Shown here one piece after another: positions 16,477 through 25,047 of a DNA stretch of 64,000 bases; positions within the stretch are counted from its first letter, which is position 1, and each line of letters begins with the position of its first letter. This DNA is from DASWJQ01 sp036397095. Its GTDB lineage: Bacteria; Chloroflexota; Anaerolineae; Anaerolineales; E44-bin32. The notes beneath the pieces are model-generated. The model saw nothing but the letters and a program-made list of their open reading frames with translations, made no database searches and was not told the origin of the DNA. The translations under genes and the position numbers were made by a program. The stretch lies in NCBI GenBank assembly GCA_036397095.1, contig DASWJQ010000118.1, positions 23,392-87,391 on the forward strand, given 5' to 3'.

Positions 16477-17178
16477 GTGGACTCAGCCTCGGTCCAACTC
16501 TTCGGCACAGTGCTGTCGGCGCTGGTCACGGTGATGGTGCTCTCCTACCTATGGCGCGACAACGCCGCTTTCCGCACCGCCACCTATCTGTTCGTTGGCG
16601 TGTCGGCCGGTTATGCTGGCGCCATCGCCTGGCACACAGTGCTTGAGCCAGGCTTGATCGATCCACTCTTCCAGCGCGGGCTGGGCGCCATCTTGGACAT
16701 GACCCTGCTCGTCCCCTGGATTCTGATTGTGTTGTTGCTCTTCAAAGTGTCACCGGCCACCAGCCGGCTGGGCAGTCTGTCGACGGCGCTGATGGTTGGC
16801 GTCGGGGCGGCGGTGGTCGTTGGCGGAGCGATCACGGGCACGCTGCTGCCGCAGACGCTGGCGGCAATGAACACGCTCAATCCGGCAGCCATCACCCCAA
16901 CAACCGGCGAGACCGGCTTGGAGCGGATTATCAACGTGGTCATTCTGCTGGTCGGCACGATCAGCACGCTGGTCTACTTCCGCTTCACCGCACGCCAATC
17001 GCCGACCGGTGAGGCCGAGCGCAACCGGCTGGTGCTGGTCACGGCCCAGGTCGGTCGGCTATTCATCGCCATCACCTTCGCCGTGATGTACGCCGGGGTG
17101 TTGATGTCGAGCCTGATTGTGCTTGGCGATCGTCTCGAGGAGCTGGTTGACCTCGTGTTCGCGTTGGTGGGAGGCTAG
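16477..17178 (+). CDS. Multi-pass membrane protein of the MutL operon
   Basis: The 233-aa protein has about six membrane segments (LFGTVLSALVTVMVLSYLW, FVGVSAGYAGAIAWHTVL, ILDMTLLVPWILIVLLLFK, ALMVGVGAAVVVGGAITG, IINVVILLVGTISTLVYF, LFIAITFAVMYAGVLMSSLI). It starts with GTG two nt after the previous stop, so it is probably coupled. No known family is recognised. Loops are short except a polar one near residues 125-145 (NPAAITPTTGETG). It is likely a membrane subunit of the same complex as the zinc-ribbon protein. Confidence 0.7.
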   Translation: MDSASVQLFGTVLSALVTVMVLSYLWRDNAAFRTATYLFVGVSAGYAGAIAWHTVLEPGLIDPLFQRGLGAILDMTLLVPWILIVLLLFKVSPATSRLGSLSTALMVGVGAAVVVGGAITGTLLPQTLAAMNTLNPAAITPTTGETGLERIINVVILLVGTISTLVYFRFTARQSPTGEAERNRLVLVTAQVGRLFIAITFAVMYAGVLMSSLIVLGDRLEELVDLVFALVGG

Positions 17179-17186
17179 CCGGCGGC

Positions 17187-18947
17187 ATGGACTCGACCTT
17201 CGAAGCCGATACCCTGCTGGCGGTTGATGTCGGCAGCGTGCACACGCGGGCCAGCCTGTTCGACGTGGTCGAGGGTCGCTATCGGCTGGTGGCAACCGGC
17301 CGATCGCCTTCGACCGCCGGACCCCCGCTGTTCGACGTGCGAGAAGGCGTGCGGATTTCACTTGATCAGGTGCAGGCCGTGACCGGCCGGCGCCTTGTCG
17401 ACGAATCCGAAACGCTGATCATGCCGGTCACGACCGACGGCAGCGGCGTCGACGCCTTTGTCGCCACCACTTCGGCCGGGCCCAAAGTGCGTACCATCCT
17501 GGTGGGACTGATGCCCCAGGTGTCGATGGAAAGCGGGCGGCGTCTGGCCTCGTCGACCTATTTGGAAGTTGTCGAAGAGATCGGGCTGATGGACCGGCGG
17601 CGCGATGAGGAAAAGATCGACGTGATCCTGCGCGCCAGGCCAGATCTGATGGTCGTGGTCGGCGGCACCGATGGTGGCGCCGCCAGTTCGGTGCTCGAAA
17701 TGGTTGACCTGGTGCAAGTGGCGGTCGGACTGTTCCCCGAGGGTGAGCAGCCGCAGGTCGTCTACGCCGGCAATCGCAACCTAGCGGCGCCGGTAGCCGA
17801 GCGTTTTGGCGACGGGACCCAAATCACCCTGACACCCAACGTGAGGCCCGTGCTCGAGCAGGAAGAGTTGGGGCCGGCCCGACTGCGCTTGGCTGAGCTG
17901 ATCGCCGAGGCCCGGGCCGCCCGCGTGGCCGGCTTTGACGAACTTCTGCAGTGGTCCGGCGGCTCGTTGGTGCCAACGGCCGATGCCTTCGGCCGGGTTG
18001 TCCGCTACCTGAGCCGGGTCTATGACCCCCGCAAAGGTGTGCTCGGCTTGGACCTGGGGGGATCGCACACGACGGTGGCGGCGGCGTTCGCCGGCGACTT
18101 GCGCCTGACGGTCCGTTCCGACCTGGGCATGGGCACTTCGCTGCCCGACCTTCTCAAATTCACTACGCCGGAAGACATTCAGCGCTGGATGCCGGAGCAA
18201 ATGTCGGTCAACTACATCCTGGACTACATGCACGATAAGGCGCTGCACCCGGCGACCGTCCCTACCGAACTGCCGGAATTGCTGTTGGAGTACGCGCTGG
18301 CGCGCGAGATCTTGCGCCAGGCCGTCAGCCAGGCGCGGGCCTCCTGGCCCAACCGGCGGAGCGGCTCCGCTTCGCGCCTGCTGCCGCCGATGGAGCCGTT
18401 GCTGGCCAGCGGCGGGATCCTGTCGCGCTCACCTCACCCAGGCTATGTCGCCCTGACACTGCTTGATGCCTTGGAGCCGGTCGGCATCACTACGCTGGTG
18501 CTCGATCCGCACGGTTTGGTGCCAGCGTTGGGCGCCGCCGCTACCACGCTGCCAATAGCCACCGTTCAAGTGATCAGTTCTGGCAACTTCGCCAATTTGG
18601 GAACGGTGGTCGCGCCGGTTGGCCAGGGACGACCGGGACGGCCCTGCCTGCATGTCCGCCTTGATCCGGAGGGTGGCGAGCCGATTGAAGGTGAGGTGCG
18701 CTACGGCCAACTGGTGCTGCTGCCGTTGGCCCACGGCCGTTCGGCCCGGCTCACATTGCGCCCGGAGCGCGCCTTCGACGTAGGTTTTGGTGGCGCAGGG
18801 CGGGCCGGGGCACAGAAGGTCGTGGGCGGCGCCCTGGGTTTGATCATTGATGCCCGCGGCCGGCCGCTGCCCATCCCAACCGATCCAGAAACACGTATTG
18901 AAGTCAACCGTAAGTGGCTGTGGGACATCGGAGTTCGTGAGGACTAG
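17187..18947 (+). CDS. MutL/GlmL-like actin-fold ATPase
   Basis: The 586-aa protein resembles the MutL/GlmL family (glutamate mutase accessory, actin/Hsp70-like ATPases). It shows two phosphate-binding-type motifs: LLAVDVGSVHTRASLFD at the N terminus and VLGLDLGGSHTTVAAAF around residue 285. LLASGGILSRSPHPGYVALTLLDAL near 405 is a third ATPase element, and LDPHGLVPALGA follows. No glutamate mutase, ornithine mutase or B12 enzyme is encoded nearby. Instead the gene sits 8 nt after a membrane protein within an operon of unknown membrane genes. The product may therefore be a cytosolic ATPase that drives or polymerises on that membrane complex. The family assignment is solid; the role is inference. 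Confidence 0.82.
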   Translation: MDSTFEADTLLAVDVGSVHTRASLFDVVEGRYRLVATGRSPSTAGPPLFDVREGVRISLDQVQAVTGRRLVDESETLIMPVTTDGSGVDAFVATTSAGPKVRTILVGLMPQVSMESGRRLASSTYLEVVEEIGLMDRRRDEEKIDVILRARPDLMVVVGGTDGGAASSVLEMVDLVQVAVGLFPEGEQPQVVYAGNRNLAAPVAERFGDGTQITLTPNVRPVLEQEELGPARLRLAELIAEARAARVAGFDELLQWSGGSLVPTADAFGRVVRYLSRVYDPRKGVLGLDLGGSHTTVAAAFAGDLRLTVRSDLGMGTSLPDLLKFTTPEDIQRWMPEQMSVNYILDYMHDKALHPATVPTELPELLLEYALAREILRQAVSQARASWPNRRSGSASRLLPPMEPLLASGGILSRSPHPGYVALTLLDALEPVGITTLVLDPHGLVPALGAAATTLPIATVQVISSGNFANLGTVVAPVGQGRPGRPCLHVRLDPEGGEPIEGEVRYGQLVLLPLAHGRSARLTLRPERAFDVGFGGAGRAGAQKVVGGALGLIIDARGRPLPIPTDPETRIEVNRKWLWDIGVRED

Positions 18948-18990
18948 GCGTGTGGCACGCGAATTGCACCTTTAGGGCCGAGAATAGGCT

Positions 18991-20055
18991 ATGAGCATCT
19001 ACTTGACGCCCATCACGCACGTACTGCCGCTGACCAAAGTGCGGCGGGTCCGCCGGCTGCCGGTAGCCGGCACGGTCACCGTCCGCGTCAGCGAGCGGGT
19101 GCAGGCCCAGGATGTGGTCGCCGAGGCCGAACTGGCGCCGCGTCACTACTTCCTGGACCTATCCCGCGGCCTGGGCGTGCCGGTGCGCGAAACCAGCAAA
19201 TATCTGGTTCGCGCCCGCGGTGATCATGTGGATATTGGCGATGTGATTGCCGGGCCGGTCGGTATCGCCCGGCGCACGGTGCGAGCGCCGGCCGACGGCC
19301 GCATTGCCTCAGTTGCCGATGGCCGGGTGCTGTTCCAGGCTCGCGGCCGGCCCTATGAGCTGCGGGCCGGCTTTCCGGGCCAAATCGTGGCTACCGACGG
19401 CTTCCGCTCGGTGACCCTGGAAACAACTGCCGCCCTGCTGCAAGCTGTCTGGGGCAATGGCCGCCAGGATTTCGGCGTGCTGCGCATGGTCGGCGACGGC
19501 CCTGGCAGCCGCCTCCAGCCAGGCGGCCTGGATATGCAGCTGCGGGGGGCGGTGTTGGTGGCTGGTTATGCCGACAACCCGGCCCCGTTGCACCAGGCGA
19601 CCGAGCTGTCGGTACGCGGTTTGATTCTGGGGGGCCTGTCGTCGGCCTTGATTCCGGTAGTCCGCCGCTTGCCCTACCCGGTGCTGGTCATGGAAGGCTT
19701 TGGCGAACTGCCGATCAGCGAGCCGATCTACACACTACTGAAGAACAACGCCGGCCGGGAAGCCGCGCTCGAAGGGCGGCCGAGCGCCGAATATGAGACC
19801 GGCCGGCCCGAAGTCATTATTCCCCTGCCGGCCAACCGCGAGGTTGAACAGCCGGAAGAGGTCACGCCGCTGGAGCCGGGGCTGCGGGTGCGAACCTTGC
19901 GCGGTCCGGAACGAGGCGCAGTCGGCGTCGTGCGCGAGATCCTGGCCAAGGCCGTCGGCTACCCGAGCGGGATCCTGGCTCGTAGTGCCATTATCGATGT
20001 CCAGGGGGTGGGTCCCGTGACCATCCCACTGGCGAATTTGGAAGTCCTGCAGTAA
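18991..20055 (+). CDS. Beta-barrel / lipoyl-like domain protein of unknown function
   Basis: The 354-aa protein has an N-terminal hybrid beta-barrel pattern (VAGTVTVRVSERVQAQDVVAEAEL). A lipoyl-like or barrel-sandwich segment follows (ARGDHVDIGDVIAGPVGIARRTVRAPADGRIASVADGRVLF), but without the modified MKM lysine. The middle (QLRGAVLVAGYADNPAP, SVRGLILGGLSSALIPVV, LVMEGFGELPISEPIYTLL) looks like an alpha/beta ligand-binding fold. The C terminus carries a KOW-like stretch (LRVRTLRGPERGAVGVVREI). It follows the MutL-like gene by 43 nt and is presumably in the same operon. I do not recognise a named family; a role as a soluble adaptor of the ATPase is conjecture. Confidence 0.65.
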   Translation: MSIYLTPITHVLPLTKVRRVRRLPVAGTVTVRVSERVQAQDVVAEAELAPRHYFLDLSRGLGVPVRETSKYLVRARGDHVDIGDVIAGPVGIARRTVRAPADGRIASVADGRVLFQARGRPYELRAGFPGQIVATDGFRSVTLETTAALLQAVWGNGRQDFGVLRMVGDGPGSRLQPGGLDMQLRGAVLVAGYADNPAPLHQATELSVRGLILGGLSSALIPVVRRLPYPVLVMEGFGELPISEPIYTLLKNNAGREAALEGRPSAEYETGRPEVIIPLPANREVEQPEEVTPLEPGLRVRTLRGPERGAVGVVREILAKAVGYPSGILARSAIIDVQGVGPVTIPLANLEVLQ

Positions 20056-20120
20056 GAAGGGAACCTAGTGACGGTCGGCAGCAAGTAGGCTGACCGGCCA
20101 GAGTGTGAGGAGAAGTGACC

Positions 20121-20675
20121 ATGGCCGAAGATTTCGAGGTGGGGGCTCCCCTACCGGAAGAGTCCTCCAATCGGACCTTCATTATTGCCGCCGGCGCTAT
20201 TGGAGGTCTTCTCATCCTCAGCATGATCTGTCTGGGCGTCTACGCCCTGATCATCGCACCGGCCCAGCAGGAATCGCGTATTGCTCAGGCGACTGACATC
20301 GTCGCCGAAAACACGCGGGTGGCGCAATCCCTGACACAGACCGCCCAGGCGTCGCGCGCCTCGGCCACGCCGACCGCCACCGATTCACCGACGCCAACCG
20401 AGACTTCGGTGCCAACCTCCACGCCGACCCAGGTGGTTGTGCTGCCGACCGACACACCGTTCCAAACGCTGTCCACTGTGGCGCCGCTGACTGCGACGGC
20501 CGCCGCCCAGCAGACGCTGGATGCGGCCCAGCAGACCACGCCGACGGCCACGCCGACCGCTTTGCCCGCCACTGGGTTTGCCGATGAAGCCGGGCTGCCG
20601 GGCCTGCTGTTGATGGGCGGTGCGTTGGTGGCTGTGCTGCTGGTCGCCCGGCGCCTGCGCAGCGCGACAAGCTAG
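20121..20675 (+). CDS. Surface protein with LPATG sorting-type C terminus
   Basis: The 184-aa protein has a membrane helix at residues ~22-44 (FIIAAGAIGGLLILSMICLG). A long Thr/Ala/Pro-rich linker (TPTATDSPTPTETSVPTSTPT) follows. The C terminus reads LPATG, a short polar spacer, a hydrophobic helix (LPGLLLMGGALVAVLLVA) and RRLR. That tripartite end matches a sortase signal. The N-terminal helix would make it bitopic before sorting. The ATG at 20121 has GAGGAGA 8 nt upstream and is preferred over a GTG two codons earlier. It is the last gene before a strong hairpin. No sortase is in the window. It might instead simply span the membrane twice. Confidence 0.75.
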   Translation: MAEDFEVGAPLPEESSNRTFIIAAGAIGGLLILSMICLGVYALIIAPAQQESRIAQATDIVAENTRVAQSLTQTAQASRASATPTATDSPTPTETSVPTSTPTQVVVLPTDTPFQTLSTVAPLTATAAAQQTLDAAQQTTPTATPTALPATGFADEAGLPGLLLMGGALVAVLLVARRLRSATS

Positions 20676-20703
20676 CTCCCCCAAAACACACCGATGGTCC
20701 TTG

Positions 20704-20731
20704 GGCCGCGGGGCGAGAACGCCCCGCGGCC
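20704..20731. terminator. Perfect 12-bp GC hairpin ending the membrane operon
   Basis: The two arms GGCCGCGGGGCG and CGCCCCGCGGCC flank an AGAA tetraloop, 26 nt after the last stop. The following bases (TGCTTGTGCG) are not a T-run, so termination may be Rho-assisted or the hairpin may protect the 3' end. Confidence 0.6.
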
Positions 20732-20740
20732 TGCTTGTGC

Positions 20741-20746
20741 GATAAT
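20741..20746 (+). promoter_or_regulatory. Extended -10 TGCGATAAT for the ATPase-winged helix gene
   Basis: GATAAT preceded by TGC lies 10 nt after the hairpin and 51 nt before the ATG at 20798. No -35 is evident. Confidence 0.4.
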
Positions 20747-20797
20747 TAGCGGCTGGACCACCGTCGCATTGCGCCTTTAAGTAGATCGTAGACCCCG

Positions 20798-22135
20798 ATG
20801 ACCAGCTTGCTGAAAGACCTGACAAAGGCCCGTGTGCCCTATGCCTCTGTTGTCGCCGAAATCCTCGGAGATCTCCAAAGTGGTCGCTGCGCTGCCGTCA
20901 CCGGCCTGAGCAACACGGGCAAATCGACCCTGATGCGCGCCCTGGCCAGCCAGGCGGTCAGCAAGGGCTACGCCAGCGAGTCGAAGCGGCAGGCGCTGTT
21001 TGTCTATGTGGACTGCAATCGGGCGGTGGCGCTGTCTGCCCAGGCCTTCTACGAAGTCATGCTGCGAGCCATCCTCGAGCAACTGGAGGCCGATCTCGAC
21101 GATACCCTGGCGACGGCAGTGCGCGAGCATCACCAGGCGATCACCGAGGCCAACCAGGCCTTCACGGCCTCGCTGTCGTTCAATTTGGCACTAACCGAAC
21201 TGTGTGAGGAGTTGGGCAAAGACCTGGTTCTGTTGGTAGATGAGTTCGATGAGATTTACGCAGAACTCGAAGAACGGGCGTTGGTCAACATGCGGGCCTT
21301 GTGGGATCGCTTTGGGGACCGCCTGCGCTACGTGATCGCCACCGTGCGCAGTCTGACCGAACTGCGGGGCCGCATGGTCGAAGGCGAATTCGCCGAGATG
21401 TTCTCGCGCTCCAGCTACCGCATGCCGGCGTTGGATGAAGGGCAAGCACTACTGCTGGTTCAATCATTGGATATCGGGGAGCTGACCGAGGAGCAAAGCC
21501 GGACCTGCTTCCAGTTGGCCGGAGGCCATCCGGGCTTGCTGGCGGCGACGGCCCAGGCGCTGTTGGGTCTGAGCGAAGACGCCGATGATCTCCTGCCGCG
21601 TGTAATGCAGGCCCCCCAGCCAGGGGCCGAATGCATGAAGATTTGGACGCAACTGACCGAGGACGAACAGGCTCACCTGGGCAGCCTGGTGTTGCGGCCC
21701 GAAGCCAGTCTTCCCCGGCCGCATCTGCTGCGGCTGGAAACGCTCGGGCTGTTGGCGGACGGCAAGGTCTTTTCGCCGATCTTTGAACGCTTTGTCATGC
21801 GCCGGCTGCGCTCGCCGGAGGTCAAGGATGTCGGCATCTATGTCGACCATGACTCCGGCGACGTGTGGGTCGACGGGGTGCGCATCCCGGTGCTGACCGA
21901 CCTTGAATTCCGGCTGATTCAGCTGCTGGACGAGCGGCGCGACAAGCTGACGGACAAATATGCGATCGTTACCGGGGTCTGGGGAGAGGAGTACCTGGGC
22001 GAGGTCGACGACGCTCGGGTCGAGAAGCTAGTTAGCCGCCTGCGCAGCAAGATCGAGTCCGATCCGGCCGAGCCGCGCTATCTGATTACCCGCCGCGGCC
22101 GCGGCTACAAACTGCTGACCCGCCCGGCGGCCTAG
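20798..22135 (+). CDS. P-loop ATPase with C-terminal OmpR-type winged helix
   Basis: The 445-aa protein has an AAA/STAND-like ATPase domain. Walker A is TGLSNTGKST (Lys42) and Walker B is DLVLLVDEFDEIY near residue 145. RLRYVIATVRSLTEL follows as a sensor-like strand. A helical region (about 200-340; RTCFQLAGGHPGLLAATAQALLG) resembles lid and winged-helix parts of ATPases of the Orc1/Cdc6 or STAND type. The last ~100 residues (VWVDGVRIPVLTDLEFRLIQLL ... SRLRSKIESD ... YLITRRGRGYKL) are a PhoB-type DNA-binding winged helix, normally found on response regulators. There is no receiver domain. It may be an ATP-gated transcription factor. The gene is monocistronic and its stop shares a CTAG with the convergent pgm-like gene. 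Confidence 0.8.
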   Translation: MTSLLKDLTKARVPYASVVAEILGDLQSGRCAAVTGLSNTGKSTLMRALASQAVSKGYASESKRQALFVYVDCNRAVALSAQAFYEVMLRAILEQLEADLDDTLATAVREHHQAITEANQAFTASLSFNLALTELCEELGKDLVLLVDEFDEIYAELEERALVNMRALWDRFGDRLRYVIATVRSLTELRGRMVEGEFAEMFSRSSYRMPALDEGQALLLVQSLDIGELTEEQSRTCFQLAGGHPGLLAATAQALLGLSEDADDLLPRVMQAPQPGAECMKIWTQLTEDEQAHLGSLVLRPEASLPRPHLLRLETLGLLADGKVFSPIFERFVMRRLRSPEVKDVGIYVDHDSGDVWVDGVRIPVLTDLEFRLIQLLDERRDKLTDKYAIVTGVWGEEYLGEVDDARVEKLVSRLRSKIESDPAEPRYLITRRGRGYKLLTRPAA

Positions 22136-23586
22136 ATCGAGGCCGCGCTGCGGCCGTGGTTGAGCAGCTCTTCGACCATTTCCGGCCGGGTGGCTTCGGC
22201 ATAAATCCTTAGCACCGGCTCGGTCCCCGATGGACGAATCAAGAGCCACGAGTCATCCGCCAATAGGTACTTGATCCCATCGACCGTTTCGACGCGTTCG
22301 ACGCGCGTGCCGTCGATGGTGGCCGGCGCCGACTTGCGCAACCGGTCGACCATTTCCGCCTTAGCCACCGGATGCGACAACCGCTGGTCGAGCCGGGCGT
22401 AGTGCGACGGACCGGCCTGTTCGAGCAGTTCGCTGATTAACTGGTCGAGTGGCTTGCCGCTGGCTGCCACGATTTCGACCAGGAGCAGCCCCATCAACAC
22501 GCCGTCGCCCTCGGGGATGTGCCCCTTGAAGGAAATGCCGCCGGATTCCTCGCCGCCGAGCAGCACATCATCCCGCAGCATCCAGTCGGCGATGTGGTTG
22601 AAGCCCACCGGTGTTTCGATGACTTCCAGACCGTAGCCGGCAGCCAGCCGGTCGATCATGCGGGTCGTGGACACCGTCTTGACAACCTTGCCCTGCAAGC
22701 CGCGTTGCTCGACCAGGTACTTGAGGGCCAGGCTCATGATGCGGTGCGGATCGACGAACTGGCCGCGGCCGTCCATCGCAGCGATCCGGTCGGCATCGCC
22801 GTCGGTGGCAAGCCCCAGCTGGCCGTGGCCGGCGGCGATGGCGCCGGCCAATGCACCCAGGTAGCGCTCGATCGGCTCGGGGTGAATGCCGCCAAAGCCC
22901 GGGTTCATCTCGCCGCGTATTTCGAAAACCTCACAGCCGGTGCCCTGCAATATGCCGCGTATCTGGCCCCGGCCGGAGCCGTACATCGGGTCAACCACCA
23001 CGTGCTGCGGGTTCTCGGCGATGGCGTCGAAGTCAATCAACGTGCGCAGATGCTGGTAGTACGCGGGGGTCGGGTTGAATCGCTCAATTAGGCCGGCTTC
23101 GCGCGCCCGGTCGTAGTCCATCAAATTGGGCCCGCGCGCCCGGGATTCGTTGTCCACCAGATAGACCTCGACACGCCGGCATTGTTCGCTGACGGCGGCA
23201 CCGCCGTAGGCTGCCTTGAGCTTGAGCCCGTTGTAGCGCGGTGCGTTGTGTGAGGCGGTAATCATCACCCCGCCGACGGCGCCCAATTGGCGCACGGCAA
23301 ACGAGATGGCGGGGGTCGGTGAGTCGGCGGTGGCCAAATGGACATGGAAGCCGTTGGCGGCCAGCACGCGGGCGGCTTCGACGGCGAACCGATCGGAAAG
23401 GAAGCGGGTGTCAAAGCCAACCACCATCCGCGTTAGGTCGACATCGGGCGGACGGTGGCCGTTGGCCAACCACGCCCCCGAAGCCACGGCATCGGCGATG
23501 GCTTGGGCGACAAGACGCAGATTGTGGAAGGTGAAGGTGTCGGAGATCACGCCCCGCCAACCGTCGGTGCCAAAGTGAATGGTCAT
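22132..23586 (-). CDS. Phosphoglucomutase/phosphomannomutase (alpha-D-phosphohexomutase)
   Basis: The 484-aa protein starts IHFGTDGWRGVIS and has the phosphoserine loop GGVMITASHNAPRYNG (about residue 100). The metal loop is LATDGDADRIAAMD, the sugar-binding loop GGEESGGISF, and the C-terminal phosphate loop LLIRPSGTEPVLRIYAEA. It interconverts hexose 1- and 6-phosphates for glycogen, envelope polysaccharide or central metabolism. Substrate preference cannot be read. A much longer reading frame is open, but the ATG at 23586 is the only one that starts the family domain. Its stop overlaps that of the convergent ATPase gene within CTAG. It is 130 nt downstream of a solute-binding lipoprotein gene on the same strand. 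Confidence 0.92.
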   Translation of the reverse strand: MTIHFGTDGWRGVISDTFTFHNLRLVAQAIADAVASGAWLANGHRPPDVDLTRMVVGFDTRFLSDRFAVEAARVLAANGFHVHLATADSPTPAISFAVRQLGAVGGVMITASHNAPRYNGLKLKAAYGGAAVSEQCRRVEVYLVDNESRARGPNLMDYDRAREAGLIERFNPTPAYYQHLRTLIDFDAIAENPQHVVVDPMYGSGRGQIRGILQGTGCEVFEIRGEMNPGFGGIHPEPIERYLGALAGAIAAGHGQLGLATDGDADRIAAMDGRGQFVDPHRIMSLALKYLVEQRGLQGKVVKTVSTTRMIDRLAAGYGLEVIETPVGFNHIADWMLRDDVLLGGEESGGISFKGHIPEGDGVLMGLLLVEIVAASGKPLDQLISELLEQAGPSHYARLDQRLSHPVAKAEMVDRLRKSAPATIDGTRVERVETVDGIKYLLADDSWLLIRPSGTEPVLRIYAEATRPEMVEELLNHGRSAASI

Positions 23587-23716
23587 GGAGCCTCTCGTTG
23601 GTTGCCGCTGGCCGGCCAGCCGACAAGGACAGGCAGTAGGCAGTCGCTGGCCGGGATGCGGCGCAGTGTGTCGTTGGGCGCCGCCATGGCGGCGGATAAT
23701 TCCGGGCGCGGCGGGT

Positions 23717-24997
23717 TCATTGCGTGGATAAGGATTGGGCGGCGTCGAATGCGGCCGCATCGGCCGAGGCGCCGGCGGTGAGCACGGCTTGGACGGCCTG
23801 CTGCAGCGGTGGGCCGAAGATGGCAAGCAGCTCCTCGCTCGGCCGCGCCAGGCTGGCTTCCGCCAAATCGGCCACGGCGCTGGCATCCTCGGGGGTGGTC
23901 CAAGCTTGCAGGGCGGCCGCGGTCGGCGGCATCAGACCCAGGGCCTGTGTCCAGGGTCCGAGGAAGGCAGGGTCGCCCAGCCAGCGGACCAGTTCGGCGG
24001 CGGCCGCCTGGCGCACCGGGTCAACGGCCACCAGCGCCCACGACCAGGTGCTGGTCAGTGCCACTCCGTCGCCCATGCGGGTTGGCAGGGGCGCAGCGGC
24101 CAGGAACTGGGCTCGCGGCGGACGCAAGAAGCTGTGCAGCATGGCGGTCGCCGAATCGGCCCGGCCTTCGAACAGGGTCTGCCATGTCTGATCGGCGCTG
24201 GTCATCGACGAAACCGAGGTGGGCAGCACGCCGGCGACGCGGGCCGACACGTAGAAGGCCAACACGGCGGACAGCACTTCGGGGTCGAGCGATGGGCGGC
24301 CGGAAGGCCCGGCCAGGCTGCCCCCCAGGGATTGATACAGCGCCAGGGTGAAGACTGCTTGCGGATCGCCGGCAGGAAACAGGAAGGAACGGTCGGATTC
24401 TATCAGCGCCGACCAGCTCACCGGCCGGTTCTCATACGCGCTCGCCCGGTAGCAGAAGAAGAGCGCATCACTGGCAAAGGGGGCGCCATACAGCACGTCG
24501 TCGATGTAAGCGGCGTCGGCGGCAACCGGATACCAAATGTCCTCATCCGGTGCCGGCAGGATGTCCGTCTGGGGTGCAATCAGGCCCTTGAGGGCGGCGG
24601 TGTGCAGCCCGGCTGGATCGAGGGCGATGATGTCGGGCAAGGTCGAGGGGGCGGCGGCCGTTGCCACCCGGAGCGATTCAAGCAGGCCGGCCGGACCAAG
24701 CTCGGCCTTGACCCGAACGTCAATTGGTAGTTCCGGATACTGCTGGCTAAAAGCCTCGAGGCGCTCGGCCAACAAGTCGCCGGCGGCTGTCCCGCTGGCC
24801 GGATCGAGGAATGGTGGCAGCCACAGCCGCAGCGGGCCGCTGGAGGCCGTCGAGCGCAAATCGGCGGTAGCCGTCGCCGGCACTATCGCCGTCGTTGGTT
24901 CGGCGGGAAGCGGAGAAGGTGTTGGTTCCAGCAGGGGAGCGCAGCCGGCCAGGATAAGCAAGGCCAGCAGGCCGATGGTGCGCAAGTAGGGGCGCAT
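23717..24997 (-). CDS. Extracellular solute-binding lipoprotein, ABC family 1 type
   Basis: The 426-aa protein has a lipoprotein signal ending LILAGC and a Pro/Thr linker. It then has a family-1 sugar-type binding fold: LEAFSQQYPELPIDVRVKAELG, LPDIIALDPAGL, YAAPFASDA-like LYGAPFASDALFFCYR, and helices ending GDPAFLGPWTQALGLMPPT. It would capture a sugar or oligosaccharide outside the cell for an ABC importer. No permease or ATPase genes flank it, so it is an orphan. The ATG at 24997 lies 9 nt after TATAAT with a TGC extension, so a leaderless transcript is predicted; a longer frame upstream was rejected because it would precede the promoter. Confidence 0.85.
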   Translation of the reverse strand: MRPYLRTIGLLALLILAGCAPLLEPTPSPLPAEPTTAIVPATATADLRSTASSGPLRLWLPPFLDPASGTAAGDLLAERLEAFSQQYPELPIDVRVKAELGPAGLLESLRVATAAAPSTLPDIIALDPAGLHTAALKGLIAPQTDILPAPDEDIWYPVAADAAYIDDVLYGAPFASDALFFCYRASAYENRPVSWSALIESDRSFLFPAGDPQAVFTLALYQSLGGSLAGPSGRPSLDPEVLSAVLAFYVSARVAGVLPTSVSSMTSADQTWQTLFEGRADSATAMLHSFLRPPRAQFLAAAPLPTRMGDGVALTSTWSWALVAVDPVRQAAAAELVRWLGDPAFLGPWTQALGLMPPTAAALQAWTTPEDASAVADLAEASLARPSEELLAIFGPPLQQAVQAVLTAGASADAAAFDAAQSLSTQ

Positions 24998-25006
24998 AAC
25001 GCCGGG

Positions 25007-25012
25007 ATTATA
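25007..25012 (-). promoter_or_regulatory. Extended -10 TGCTATAAT for the solute-binding lipoprotein gene
   Basis: TATAAT with TGC extension on the minus strand ends 9 nt before the ATG at 24997, with no SD. It is about 30 bp from the opposing uvrC -10, so the two promoters overlap upstream. Confidence 0.6.
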
Positions 25013-25041
25013 GCACCCAGGGGCGGCCAGGCCGGCTATGC

Positions 25042-25047
25042 TAAAAT
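25042..25047 (+). promoter_or_regulatory. Extended -10 TGCTAAAAT for uvrC
   Basis: TAAAAT preceded by TGC ends 9 nt before the uvrC ATG at 25057. No SD fits, so leaderless initiation is predicted. Confidence 0.55.
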
